A DNA stretch of 27,823 nucleotides from DATFEN01 sp035691285 (GTDB taxonomy: Bacteria; Acidobacteriota; Vicinamibacteria; Fen-336), in the NCBI GenBank assembly GCA_035691285.1, contig DASSJI010000070.1, forward strand, positions 1-27,823, read 5' to 3'. Every line of letters begins with the position of its first letter. Position 1 is the first letter of the stretch. The position numbers and the translations under genes were made by a program. The notes under the pieces are model-generated. The model was not told where the DNA came from. It made no database searches and saw nothing but the letters and a program-made list of their open reading frames with translations. Below, piece by piece: positions 16,068 to 23,018 of the stretch.

Positions 16068-17015
16068 TCAGGCGGGCTCGAACGCCACCGGCACCGGCGT
16101 ACGCTGCAGGACGTCCTCGACGATGCGGCCGCCGTCGATCCCCTGCACGCGCGAGCGCGGCTTGACCACGATGCGATGGGCCAGCACACGGGGGGCGAGG
16201 CGCTTGACGTGGTCCGGCGCCACGAAGCGCTCTCCACGGATCGCCGCCAGCGCCTGAGACGCCCGCATCAGGCCCAGGGCGCCCCTGGGGCTCGCTCCGA
16301 AGGAGACATGGGGGTGCCTTCGGGTCTCGGCGCCCAGGCGCTGGATGTAGCCCACCACGGCGTCATGGACGAAGACGCGGCCCACGCCTTGCTGGGCCGC
16401 TCGCAGCGCGGCGGTGTCGGCCACCGCCTCGAGGCTCTCGATCGGGTGCGCTTCGCGCTGCGCCGTCATCACCCGGGCCTCGGTGTGGTCGTCGGGATAC
16501 CCGAGCGAGACGCGGACCAGGAAGCGGTCGAGCTGGGCCTCGGGGAGCGGGAACGTCCCCGCCATCTCGATGGGGTTCTGTGTCGCGATCAGGAAGAAGG
16601 GGTCGGGCAGCGCGTGGGTGGCGCCGTCCACCGAGACCTGATGCTCCTCCATGGCCTCGAGGAAGGCCGACTGCGTGCGCGGCGTCGCCCGGTTGATCTC
16701 GTCGGCGAGCACGACGCTCGCGAAGACCGGCCCGGGGCGGAACTCGAAGCGCAGCTCCTTCGGGTTGTAGACCGAGACGCCGGTGACGTCGCTCGGCAGC
16801 AGGTCCGGCGTGCACTGGACGCGCCGGAACTCCGCCCGCAGCGACCGCGCCAGCGCTCGCGCCAGCATGGTCTTGCCGACCCCGGGGACGTCCTCGACCA
16901 GGACGTGGCCCCGCGCCAGGAGCGCAGCGACCACCGTCTCGACGGCGTCGCGCTTGCCGAGGATGACGCGCTCCACGTTGTCGATCAGGCGCGTGAACAC
17001 CGAGGCCTCGGCCAT
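16068..17015 (-). CDS. MoxR-family AAA+ ATPase
   Basis: The product has 315 residues. Walker A 'LVEDVPGVGKTMLARALA' (about 39-56), Walker B 'VVLADEINRATPRTQSAFLEAMEE' (about 101-124), sensor 1 'FFLIATQNPIEMAGTFPLPEAQLDRF' and a C-terminal AAA lid with 'SPRGALGLMRASQALAAIRGERFVAPDHVK' are all complete and standard for MoxR chaperone-like ATPases. It should use ATP to remodel partner proteins encoded just downstream (DUF58, DUF4129). The start is ATG 17015, eight bases after a TAGAAT hexamer with no ribosome-binding site. That hexamer also contains the stop codon of the preceding DMT transporter gene, so the MoxR operon appears to have its own leaderless promoter. Confidence 0.94.
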   Translation of the reverse strand: MAEASVFTRLIDNVERVILGKRDAVETVVAALLARGHVLVEDVPGVGKTMLARALARSLRAEFRRVQCTPDLLPSDVTGVSVYNPKELRFEFRPGPVFASVVLADEINRATPRTQSAFLEAMEEHQVSVDGATHALPDPFFLIATQNPIEMAGTFPLPEAQLDRFLVRVSLGYPDDHTEARVMTAQREAHPIESLEAVADTAALRAAQQGVGRVFVHDAVVGYIQRLGAETRRHPHVSFGASPRGALGLMRASQALAAIRGERFVAPDHVKRLAPRVLAHRIVVKPRSRVQGIDGGRIVEDVLQRTPVPVAFEPA

Positions 17016-17023
17016 GACGGCCG

Positions 17024-17029
17024 ATTCTA
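17024..17029 (-). promoter_or_regulatory. -10 element of leaderless moxR operon promoter, overlapping the upstream stop codon
   Basis: On the minus strand TAGAAT is followed by eight bases and the ATG at 17015. The first three bases (TAG) are the stop codon of the DMT transporter. No Shine-Dalgarno sequence is present. Confidence 0.5.
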
Positions 17030-17884
17030 TGTCCGCAGGACGAAGATGCCGGCGGCGCAGACGAGCAGCGCGCCGGCCGCGCTCCAGGCGTCGGGCAGGA
17101 GGCCGAGCACGAGGGCGTCGAGCAGGGCCGCGAACGGCACGCAGGCGTAGATGAAGGGTCCGACCTGGGCCGCGGGCGCCTGTGCGTAGGCCTGTGTGAG
17201 GAACATCTGCGCGATCGTGGCCGCGACGCCGATGGTGGCCAGGAGCGCCCACTCGAAGCCGTGCGGCGCCCGCCACGCCCAGGCGAGGGGCACGGCCGAG
17301 ACCGCGGTGGAGACGAGGCCGAAATACAGCACGATGCGGATCACCGGCTCCGTCCCGGTCAAGCGCCGCACGCCCACCTGGGCCACCGCCGCGAGCACCG
17401 CCGAGGCGACGCCGAAGAGCGCGACGGGCTCGAAGACGCCGCGACCCGGCTTGAGGATCAGGGCGACGCCCAGCAGGCCCAGCAGGATGCCCCGCCACAG
17501 CCCGCGCGGGATGGCCTCGCCCAGCCACAGCCAGGCGATCACGGGCATGAACAGCGGGAGCGAGTAGTTGAGGAGCACAGCGTCGGCCAGGCGCATGTGC
17601 GCGATCGCGTGGAAGAAGCAGTACATCGCCGCGAGGCCTGCTCCCGAGCGCACGAGGTGCTCGGGGAGATGGCGGGTCCGCAGCCCGCCTTCGAGACGCA
17701 GGACCCAGGGAAGCAGCGCCACGAGCCCGAAGGCATTGCGGGCGAAGACGATCATCGCATTGCCCAGGGTGCGGGAGGCGAGCTTGACGCACAGGCCCAT
17801 CAGGGCGAAGAACAGCGCACCGAGCACCATGTAGAGCGCGCCGCGGCGCAGGCCTGGCTCGGGGGACATTCTGTGTAAGATCAT
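17027..17884 (-). CDS. EamA/DMT-superfamily transporter
   Basis: The product has 285 residues and ten predicted helices in two EamA repeats: residues about 14-150 (ALYMVLGALFFALMGLCVKLASRTL ... GILLGLLGVALILKP) and 155-285 (ALFGVASAVLAAVAQVGVRRLT ... SAAGALLVCAAGIFVLRT). Such proteins export or import small metabolites. The segment 'FHAIAHMRLADAVLLNYSLPLFMPVIAWLWLGE' is typical of drug/metabolite and S-adenosylmethionine-type members, but no substrate can be assigned. The start may be ATG 17884 or the ATG five codons later at 17869; neither has a ribosome-binding site. It is divergent from the REC-Hpt gene across about 50 bases and lies directly upstream of moxR. Confidence 0.87.
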   Translation of the reverse strand: MILHRMSPEPGLRRGALYMVLGALFFALMGLCVKLASRTLGNAMIVFARNAFGLVALLPWVLRLEGGLRTRHLPEHLVRSGAGLAAMYCFFHAIAHMRLADAVLLNYSLPLFMPVIAWLWLGEAIPRGLWRGILLGLLGVALILKPGRGVFEPVALFGVASAVLAAVAQVGVRRLTGTEPVIRIVLYFGLVSTAVSAVPLAWAWRAPHGFEWALLATIGVAATIAQMFLTQAYAQAPAAQVGPFIYACVPFAALLDALVLGLLPDAWSAAGALLVCAAGIFVLRT

Positions 17885-17934
17885 GGCAGACGCATGCGGG
17901 TGCTGCGCGACGGCCGGACGGGCGAGGTGGCAGC

Positions 17935-18717
17935 GTGACGGGCGGCGCCGCCGACAAGGCGAGCGCTCCCCGCGTCCTGGTGGCCGACGACAGCCGCGTC
18001 AACCAGAAGGTCGTGGGTGCGATGCTCCAGGGGATGGGCGTCGCCTGCGACGTCGTGGGAAGCGGCGGCGAGGCGATCGAAGCCTCTGCGCGCGCGCCGT
18101 ACGCGGCGATCCTCATGGACTGCCAGATGCCTGGAGTGGACGGCTACGTGGCGACGGCCCGGATCCGCGCCCGCGAGGGCACAGGCGCCCGCACGCCGAT
18201 CATCGCCATGACGGCGAGCGCCTCGCCGGCGGACCGCCAGCGGTGCCTGGCCGCGGGCATGGACGACTGCCTGCCCAAGCCCTTCACCCCGGACGGCCTC
18301 GTCGAGGTGCTGGAGCGCTGGATCGGGGCCAGGGTCGCGCCCGGCCGCGGCGAGCCCTCGGCTCCGGACGGGGGCGGTCCGCTCGAGGCCGGCGTGCTCG
18401 CCGACCTGCACGCCCTGGGCGCCGCGTTCGCCCGCGACTCGTTCCGGATGTTCCTCGGCGGCACGCCGGGCCGCATCGATGCCCTGGCTGCCGCGCTGGC
18501 GAAGGGCGACGGCGCGGCGATCAAGGCGGCGGCCCACGTGCTGCGCGGCAGCTGCGGCATGATCGGCGCGCGCCGGCTCGCGGAACTGTGCGCGGAGATC
18601 GAGGGCCGCGCCCGGACCGAGGCACAGGGCGGCATGCCCGCCCTGATCGAGGCGGTCCGGACCGAGTATCGGAGCGTGGCCTCCGCCCTCGACGCCGAGA
18701 TCGCCCGCCTCGGCTGA
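17935..18717 (+). CDS. Receiver-Hpt phosphorelay protein
   Basis: The product has 260 residues. The N-terminal receiver domain (about 12-130) has the acidic pair Asp18-Asp19 (VADDSR), phosphoacceptor Asp62 (LMDCQMPGVDG), Thr93 (AMTAS) and Lys115 (LPKPF), so it should be active. After a linker of about 20 residues rich in Gly and Pro, an Hpt helical bundle (about 150-260) carries the phospho-histidine at about 201 in 'AAAHVLRGSCGMIGARRL'. There is no kinase, DNA-binding or enzymatic domain, so it would shuttle phosphate between a hybrid kinase and another response regulator encoded elsewhere. The start is GTG 17935 with GAGGTGG just upstream. A TAAGAT at 17876-17881 could be a -10 element but lacks a -35. 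Confidence 0.88.
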   Translation: MTGGAADKASAPRVLVADDSRVNQKVVGAMLQGMGVACDVVGSGGEAIEASARAPYAAILMDCQMPGVDGYVATARIRAREGTGARTPIIAMTASASPADRQRCLAAGMDDCLPKPFTPDGLVEVLERWIGARVAPGRGEPSAPDGGGPLEAGVLADLHALGAAFARDSFRMFLGGTPGRIDALAAALAKGDGAAIKAAAHVLRGSCGMIGARRLAELCAEIEGRARTEAQGGMPALIEAVRTEYRSVASALDAEIARLG

Positions 18718-18791
18718 GGCGCACGAAATATCGAATAGACTGGGCTGTCGGGGGCGGGTCCAGGGCCCCCTCGCAGGGAGGGTTCTCGACG

Positions 18792-19727
18792 ATGAAGCGC
18801 ATCCTTTTCTACGCCACCGGCGCGACGCTCGTGCTGCTCGCCGCGCCAGGGACCTTGGCCCAGACGGGCACGGCCCGCGGCAGGGTCATGGACGAGCAGG
18901 GCCAGCCCCTGGTCGAGGCCAAGATCGACATCGACTACCAGGGCGGCGTGACGCGACACATCGAGACGAAGACCAACAAGAAGGGCGAGTACATCCAGGT
19001 CGGACTCCCGCCCGGCACCTATCGCTTCACGGCCTCCAAGGAAGGCTATCAGTCGGGCTTCGTCGAGCAGAGGGTGAGCCTCGGCGACGCCACCGTGCTC
19101 CCCGACATGAAGCTCAGGACCCTCGAGGCGGCGCGCAAGGCCGCCGGCGGCGGGGTCGACGCCGAGAAGCTCAAGGCCGACTTCGGGGCGGCGGCGGCCC
19201 TCCTGAAGGACGGCAAGCTCGACGAGGCCGAGGCCTCTTTCAAGGCGATCGCCGCGACCACGCCGTCGATACCGGAGGTGCACTACAACCTGGGCCTGAT
19301 CGCGTCGCGGAAGAAGGACTGGCCGGCGGCCGAGGCCTCCTTCAAGCGCGCGATCGAACTCCGTCCCGAGTTCGGCGACGCCTACTCGCAGCTCGCCGAC
19401 GTCTACACGAAGATGGGCCAGCCCGAGAAGGCGAACGAGATCATCCAGCAGGCGGCCGAGGGCGGAGACCCCGCCGTGCTCTTCAGCCAGGCGGCCATGC
19501 TCTTGAACGCGGGAAAGCTGGAGGAGGCCGAGGCGGCCTTCAAGAAGGTCGAGGCGGCGGACCCGACCAACTCGGAGGTCCACTTCCACCTGGCCACCAT
19601 CGCACTGAACCAGGGCAAGACCGACGAGTGCGTGGCACGCCTCGAGAAGTACGTGGCGTCGAGCCCGAAGAACGCCCAGAACCTCCAGACGGCCCAGGGG
19701 CTCCTCCAGGCGCTCAAGAAGAAGTGA
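18792..19727 (+). CDS. Secreted carboxypeptidase-regulatory-like/TPR protein
   Basis: The product has 311 residues. The signal peptide 'MKRILFYATGATLVLLAAPG' ends near TLAQ. Residues about 26-110 form a carboxypeptidase-regulatory-like beta-sandwich (GTARGRVMDEQGQPLVEAKIDI, NKKGEYIQVGLPPGTYRFTASKEGY). After a linker, residues about 125-305 contain at least four TPR-type helical pairs (LLKDGKLDEAEASFKAIAATTPS, YNLGLIASRKKDWPAAEASFKRAIELRP, YSQLADVYTKMGQPEKANEI, HLATIALNQGKTDECVARLEKYV). It is probably a periplasmic interaction scaffold. GGGAGGG at 18776-18782 is the ribosome-binding site, nine bases before the ATG. A TAGACT at 18736-18741 may be the -10 element. The stop overlaps the GTG of the next gene. 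Confidence 0.86.
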   Translation: MKRILFYATGATLVLLAAPGTLAQTGTARGRVMDEQGQPLVEAKIDIDYQGGVTRHIETKTNKKGEYIQVGLPPGTYRFTASKEGYQSGFVEQRVSLGDATVLPDMKLRTLEAARKAAGGGVDAEKLKADFGAAAALLKDGKLDEAEASFKAIAATTPSIPEVHYNLGLIASRKKDWPAAEASFKRAIELRPEFGDAYSQLADVYTKMGQPEKANEIIQQAAEGGDPAVLFSQAAMLLNAGKLEEAEAAFKKVEAADPTNSEVHFHLATIALNQGKTDECVARLEKYVASSPKNAQNLQTAQGLLQALKKK

Positions 19728-20419
19728 TCGGCGACCGGGCGGCCGCGGTCCGGGAGCGCATCGCCCGGGCAGCGGAGCGCGCCGGGCGTCGGCCCGACGA
19801 GGTCACGCTCGTCGCGGTCAGCAAGACGTTTCCGCCGGAGGCGGTGCGCGATGCCTTCGAGGCCGGCCTGCGCCACTTCGGCGAGAACAAGGTTCAGGAG
19901 GCCGAGAGGAAGCTCGTCGGGCTGGAGCCGCTGCGCAAGCGGGGCGCGCGCTTCCATCTGGTCGGCCACCTTCAAGGCAACAAGGCGCGCCGCGCCGTGC
20001 AGCTCTTCGATCTCATCCACTCCCTGGACTCGATCGAGCTGGGCCAGCGCCTGGAGCGGATCGGCGCGGAGCTCGGACGGCCCATCGACGTGCTCGTCCA
20101 GGTGGACCTCGCCGGAGAGGCGACCAAGTTCGGCCTGGACGCGAAGCACCTGCAACCGGCCCTCGAGGCGTTCCGTGGCCTGAAGCAGGTGCGCGCGCGA
20201 GGCCTGATGGTCCTCCCGCCTCTCGAGGCGGCGGAGGAGGTCAGGCCGTACTTCCGCCGGCTGCGCGAGCTCGGCGAGCGCGCCTTCCGCGACGGCCTGC
20301 TCTACGCGTGCGAGCTGTCGATGGGGATGAGCGGCGACCTCGAGGTCGCCGTCGAGGAGGGCGCCACGATCGTCCGGGTCGGCACGGCGATCTTCGGGGA
20401 GCGACCGCCGCGGGGGTAG
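19724..20419 (+). CDS. yggS: YggS/PROSC-type pyridoxal-phosphate homeostasis protein
   Basis: The product has 231 residues, a single-domain TIM barrel homologous to the N-terminal domain of alanine racemase. The PLP lysine is in 'TLVAVSKTFPPEAV' (Lys34). 'HFGENKVQEAERK', 'FHLVGHLQGNKARRAV', 'IHSLDSIELGQRL', 'QVDLAGEATKFGL', 'GLMVLPP' and the phosphate-binding 'LSMGMSGDLEVAVEEGATIVRVGTAIFG' are all family signatures. It buffers PLP and affects amino- and keto-acid balance. The GTG at 19724 overlaps the TGA of the TPR gene (GTGA), so translation is probably coupled. That is an odd pairing of a cytosolic vitamin-B6 protein with a secreted scaffold. Upstream in-frame codons lie inside the TPR gene and are rejected. 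Confidence 0.94.
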   Translation: MIGDRAAAVRERIARAAERAGRRPDEVTLVAVSKTFPPEAVRDAFEAGLRHFGENKVQEAERKLVGLEPLRKRGARFHLVGHLQGNKARRAVQLFDLIHSLDSIELGQRLERIGAELGRPIDVLVQVDLAGEATKFGLDAKHLQPALEAFRGLKQVRARGLMVLPPLEAAEEVRPYFRRLRELGERAFRDGLLYACELSMGMSGDLEVAVEEGATIVRVGTAIFGERPPRG

Positions 20420-20435
20420 CGAGGACCGTCGGCGC

Positions 20436-20870
20436 TCAGCCGAGCAGCGGGTTGGATGCGGGGAGCTCCGGGAACCGGCTGAAATCCCGGTCCGCAGTCC
20501 ACAGCCGCGTCACGCCGTGGTGGAGACACAACGCGGCGACGCGGGCGTCGTGCACTTGCGGCCCGGAGACACGGCCCGACTCAAGCAGCGCGCGGAGCCT
20601 CATCCAGTAGCCGGCCGTCTCGGCGAGCAGCACGAGCCCCGGGGATTCGAGCCAGGCGTCGACCTGAGTGCGCGCCGCATCGAGCGGCGTGGGCCGTGCG
20701 TAGATGCGGGGATGCGTCACGATGCCCAGGAACTCGTGAACGCACGGCCAGGGAATGGCCCAGGCTCCTCGGCCCTGCGCCAGCTCGGCGACCCTCGTCC
20801 GCGCGGCGCCGTGCCACGGCGAATCCCTGCGATGCGCGTAGACGAGGATGTTGGTGTCGACGGCGATCAC
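20436..20870 (-). CDS. vapC: VapC-type PIN-domain toxin (predicted endoribonuclease)
   Basis: The product has 144 residues. PIN-domain acidic residues are seen in 'MIAVDTNILVYAHRRD' (Asp5), 'WPCVHEFLGIVTHP' (Glu), 'QVHDARVAALCLHHG' (Asp) and 'RLWTADRDFSRFP' (Asp), a complete Mg2+ site. VapC toxins cleave tRNA or rRNA when not bound by antitoxin. The ATG overlaps the antitoxin stop by ATGA. The pair lies at the left edge of a patch of lower G+C. It converges on yggS with 16 bases between the stop codons. The symbol reflects the family; the RNA target is unknown. Confidence 0.9.
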   Translation of the reverse strand: MIAVDTNILVYAHRRDSPWHGAARTRVAELAQGRGAWAIPWPCVHEFLGIVTHPRIYARPTPLDAARTQVDAWLESPGLVLLAETAGYWMRLRALLESGRVSGPQVHDARVAALCLHHGVTRLWTADRDFSRFPELPASNPLLG

Positions 20871-21112
20871 GCGCCTCGCCCGTCGTAGATCAGGTCGCGG
20901 ATCCGATCCCAGGCGCCTTCGCGGACGTCCGGGTTCAGGCCGCCCTCGCCGAAGCTGGCGTCCCGCAGGCGAAACCGGGAAGCCGTGGTGCGTTGCTCGA
21001 GGACTTTCCGCAGCCCCTCCTCGATCAGCGCGCGGACCGTGGTCTCCTCTTCCGTCGCCACCTTCTTGGCGGCCTTGAGAAGCGCATCAGAAATCTCTAC
21101 GGTCGTCTTCAT
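20867..21112 (-). CDS. vapB: VapB-type antitoxin
   Basis: The product has 81 residues. The N-terminal 'MKTTVEISDALLKAAKKVATEEETTVRALIEEGLRKVLEQ' has a short beta strand and two helices, consistent with a ribbon-helix-helix DNA-binding domain. The C-terminal 'FGEGGLNPDVREGAWDRIRDLIYDGRGA' is the toxin-binding tail typical of VapB proteins partnered with PIN toxins. It is the first gene of the pair and overlaps vapC by four bases. Its promoter contains a perfect -35 hexamer and a small inverted repeat that could be the autoregulatory operator. Confidence 0.88.
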   Translation of the reverse strand: MKTTVEISDALLKAAKKVATEEETTVRALIEEGLRKVLEQRTTASRFRLRDASFGEGGLNPDVREGAWDRIRDLIYDGRGA

Positions 21113-21116
21113 ACAG

Positions 21117-21149
21117 CAGTATGTATCAACTCAACCGTACTGATGTCAA
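21117..21149 (-). promoter_or_regulatory. vapBC promoter and possible operator
   Basis: On the minus strand, TTGACA (21144-21149, perfect -35) is followed after 18 bases by TACATA (21120-21125), which lies seven bases before the vapB ATG. CAGTA (21117-21121) and TACTG (21138-21142) form an inverted repeat spanning the -10 region, a plausible site for the VapBC complex. The -10 match is only partial. Confidence 0.55.
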
Positions 21150-21233
21150 CGCTCCCATCGGATCGGGTTTGAACGCAAGAACCGGATAGACCCGAGTGAG
21201 TCTTCGCCCTATCTTCAGCGACCAGGAAACACG

Positions 21234-21725
21234 ATGGCTCGATACCACGTCGTCGCCTTGCTCCAGCAGATCGCCGACGAGGTGCGGCATAGCCTCCAGG
21301 CGCCGGGATACGGACACCCTGCCCACATGGAGGTAGCGACCGGGCATGGTCCGTGCCGCCTCTGTCTGCAGACGTTCAGGAAGGGCGAGGAAGAGCGCTT
21401 GCTCTTCACCTACAACCCCTTCCGGCATGACGCGGAGGTGCCCTGCCCAGGGCCTGTGTTCGTCCACAAGGCTCCCTGCGCCCGCTACGAGCGCTCAGAG
21501 TTCCCATCGGGACTGCGCGGGCTTCCAATGACCCTTGAGGGCTACGATCACACGGGGATGGCCGTGCTGCGCGTCAGGCTCGCCGGCGATCCCGATCGCC
21601 TGGTCGAGGATGTGCTGTCCAGGCCCCAGGTCGCGTACGCCCACATCCGCAACACCGAAGCGGGCTGCTTCATCGCTCGTGTCGAGCGAACGCCATCCAC
21701 GCCGCGGCGGGTCGCTCGTGAGTAG
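21234..21725 (+). CDS. DUF1203 family protein
   Basis: The product has 163 residues and no signal or membrane segment. The pattern 'GPCRLCLQTFRKGEEERLLFTYNPF', 'GPVFVHKAPCARYER', 'FPSGLRGLPMTLEGYDHTG' and 'VLSRPQVAYAHIRNTEAGCFIARVER' matches my knowledge of DUF1203, a family without a known function. Cys-x-x-Cys (CRLC) and further cysteines may bind metal or be redox active. AGGAAA six bases before ATG 21234 supports the start. It lies in a lower-G+C patch between the vapBC pair and two other small genes, which suggests recent acquisition. It reads away from vapBC and converges on the next gene. Confidence 0.8.
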   Translation: MARYHVVALLQQIADEVRHSLQAPGYGHPAHMEVATGHGPCRLCLQTFRKGEEERLLFTYNPFRHDAEVPCPGPVFVHKAPCARYERSEFPSGLRGLPMTLEGYDHTGMAVLRVRLAGDPDRLVEDVLSRPQVAYAHIRNTEAGCFIARVERTPSTPRRVARE

Positions 21726-21792
21726 CAACGCGCTCAGCGCTCAGCGCCGGCGAAGCGCAAGTGGCTCGCGTCGCCCGATCCTACTTCATGGG

Positions 21793-22350
21793 TCATGGAA
21801 TCCAGCCTCGGCGACGCCACAGTTCGATCGCCGTCAAGAGCGCGAGCAGCACGCCCGCGATCATGAGGTAGCTCGCCATGTTCGCCTCTACGGACCACCG
21901 TCGACAACGCGTGCGCCGATCTGCCGGCACGAGCCACCTCGCCACGCGCATTTCGACCCAGACCGAGACCAGGAAGCACGGAACGCATAGCTCTATCAGG
22001 GCGAACAGCGCGGAATCGCCGGCGGGGTGCCCGATGCTCCGCAGGCCGTGTAGGAACAGCAGCGACGTGAGCGGCAGGCCCACGACTGCCGAGGTGGCGT
22101 TCGTGGCCGTGGCGACCATCAGGCTCCGGGGCCAAGTCAACGCAAGAATGCGCCTCGCAACGAACGTCTCGATCAGGAGTATCGCGGGAATGAGGTGTAG
22201 TCCGACCAGCGTCTCGAGAACGACTAGCGCTGCGGGCGCGAGGGTGTCGGCCCGTGCCGGCGCACTGCCAAGGACAGGGAACAGAAACGTCCCGACCAGC
22301 GCCCATCGGGCTACATGACACGCCTTCGGGAGCGATGCATGACAGTGCAA
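21793..22350 (-). CDS. Small integral membrane protein of unknown function; start uncertain
   Basis: About 185 residues if translation begins at TTG 22350. A signal-like helix ending 'GSAPARA' is followed by four hydrophobic segments (LAPAALVVLETLVGLHLIPAILLIETFVARRIL, LMVATATNATSAVVGLPLTSLLFLHGL, LFALIELCVPCFLVSVWVEMRVARWLV, ASYLMIAGVLLALLTAIELW), ending in a basic tail 'RRRGWIP'. I recognise no named family. The frame stays open to 22623, but that part overlaps the upstream DUF3237 gene and does not look like protein. No ATG or GTG precedes the first helix closely, so TTG 22350 or TTG 22371 is inferred. The lower G+C and different codon use from the flanks suggest horizontal transfer. Confidence 0.6.
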   Translation of the reverse strand: MHCHASLPKACHVARWALVGTFLFPVLGSAPARADTLAPAALVVLETLVGLHLIPAILLIETFVARRILALTWPRSLMVATATNATSAVVGLPLTSLLFLHGLRSIGHPAGDSALFALIELCVPCFLVSVWVEMRVARWLVPADRRTRCRRWSVEANMASYLMIAGVLLALLTAIELWRRRGWIP

Positions 22351-22368
22351 ATGTGACGGCGCATCTGC

Positions 22369-22402
22369 CAAGCTCCGAAGTTCACCGGGCTTCGTCAGCT
22401 TG
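22369..22402. repeat. Bulged inverted repeat downstream of the DUF3237 gene
   Basis: CAAGCTccGAAG (22369-22380) pairs with CTTCgtcAGCTTG (22390-22402) around a nine-base loop, with an asymmetric two-versus-three base internal loop. There is no T-tract on either strand, so it is not a standard intrinsic terminator. It lies between the DUF3237 stop and the membrane protein on the minus strand. Confidence 0.4.
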
Positions 22403-22453
22403 AACTCGTTGTCAAACTCAGCCGCCGTGCGTCCTCGGTCGCCGAGAGGCGCT

Positions 22454-22909
22454 TTAGGCCGAATAGCCCTTGATGCGAACGACCTGCTCCGCCAGGTCGA
22501 CGGTGCCCGTGCCCCACACCTGAAGGCCGTTGACCCATGAGTAGTCCTTCGAAGACGTGAAGAGGGTGACGTTCTCGCGCAGAGCGGCGATGGGGCTGCC
22601 CGGTTGTGGGATGGCGACACCATCTGCGTGGAGCGAGACCTTCTGCCCGTCGTCGGTTGTGATCTCCGCGTGAATGTGCAGTTCGAACCGGCCGTCGGCG
22701 CGGACGCGCAAGTAGTCGACTCCCGTGACCTTGCCCTTCAGCTTTGGTCCGACCGATGCTCCCTCGAATGGAACGTCGAATCTCGCGCCCTCGGGCGGGG
22801 GCGGGGTTGTTCCAGCCATCAGAGACGCGAAGCTGACGCCGTATTCAGTCATGCCGGTGAGCTTGACTTTGTACTCGTACAGCAGTTCGCCAACCTCAAT
22901 CGTGCCCAT
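22454..22909 (-). CDS. DUF3237-like protein
   Basis: The product has 151 residues and is predicted to be a cytosolic beta-barrel. 'FDVPFEGASVGPKLKGKVTGVDYLRVRADGRFELHIHAEITTDDGQKVSLHADGVA' and 'YSWVNGLQVWGTGTVDLAEQVVRIKGYSA' match DUF3237 proteins as I know them; the biochemical role is not established. The ATG at 22907-22909 is chosen over an upstream ATG at 22930 because GGGAGG sits six bases before it and the family N-terminus (VGELLYEYKVKLTGM) begins here. Base composition is lower in G+C than the chromosome flanks. It is co-oriented with the membrane protein downstream, about 100 bases away. Confidence 0.82.
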   Translation of the reverse strand: MGTIEVGELLYEYKVKLTGMTEYGVSFASLMAGTTPPPPEGARFDVPFEGASVGPKLKGKVTGVDYLRVRADGRFELHIHAEITTDDGQKVSLHADGVAIPQPGSPIAALRENVTLFTSSKDYSWVNGLQVWGTGTVDLAEQVVRIKGYSA

Positions 22910-23018
22910 CGATCCTCCCGGTTCATCCACGTCACAAGACGCCTAACAATCGGTCGGCTCTCAACATATCTTGGAGATCCTCGGAGGGCGCGCGGCGAGA
23001 GGAATTACGGCGTGTTCG

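Noticed and set aside
17883..18791. Open frame joined to the TPR gene from ATG 17883
   Set aside because: It is an off-frame shadow of the REC-Hpt gene. The TPR gene starts at 18792 with a signal peptide and a GGGAGGG ribosome-binding site.
20420..20440. Small CGGC/GCCG hairpin between yggS and vapC as a bidirectional terminator
   Set aside because: The stem is only four base pairs and there is no T-tract.
22941..22970. Integron attC site (GCCTAAC at 22941-22947, or GTTAGGC on the other strand, just before the DUF3237 gene)
   Set aside because: No partner heptamer of the opposite type occurs within about 150 bases, no integrase is present, and the small genes are not all in one orientation as expected in a cassette array.
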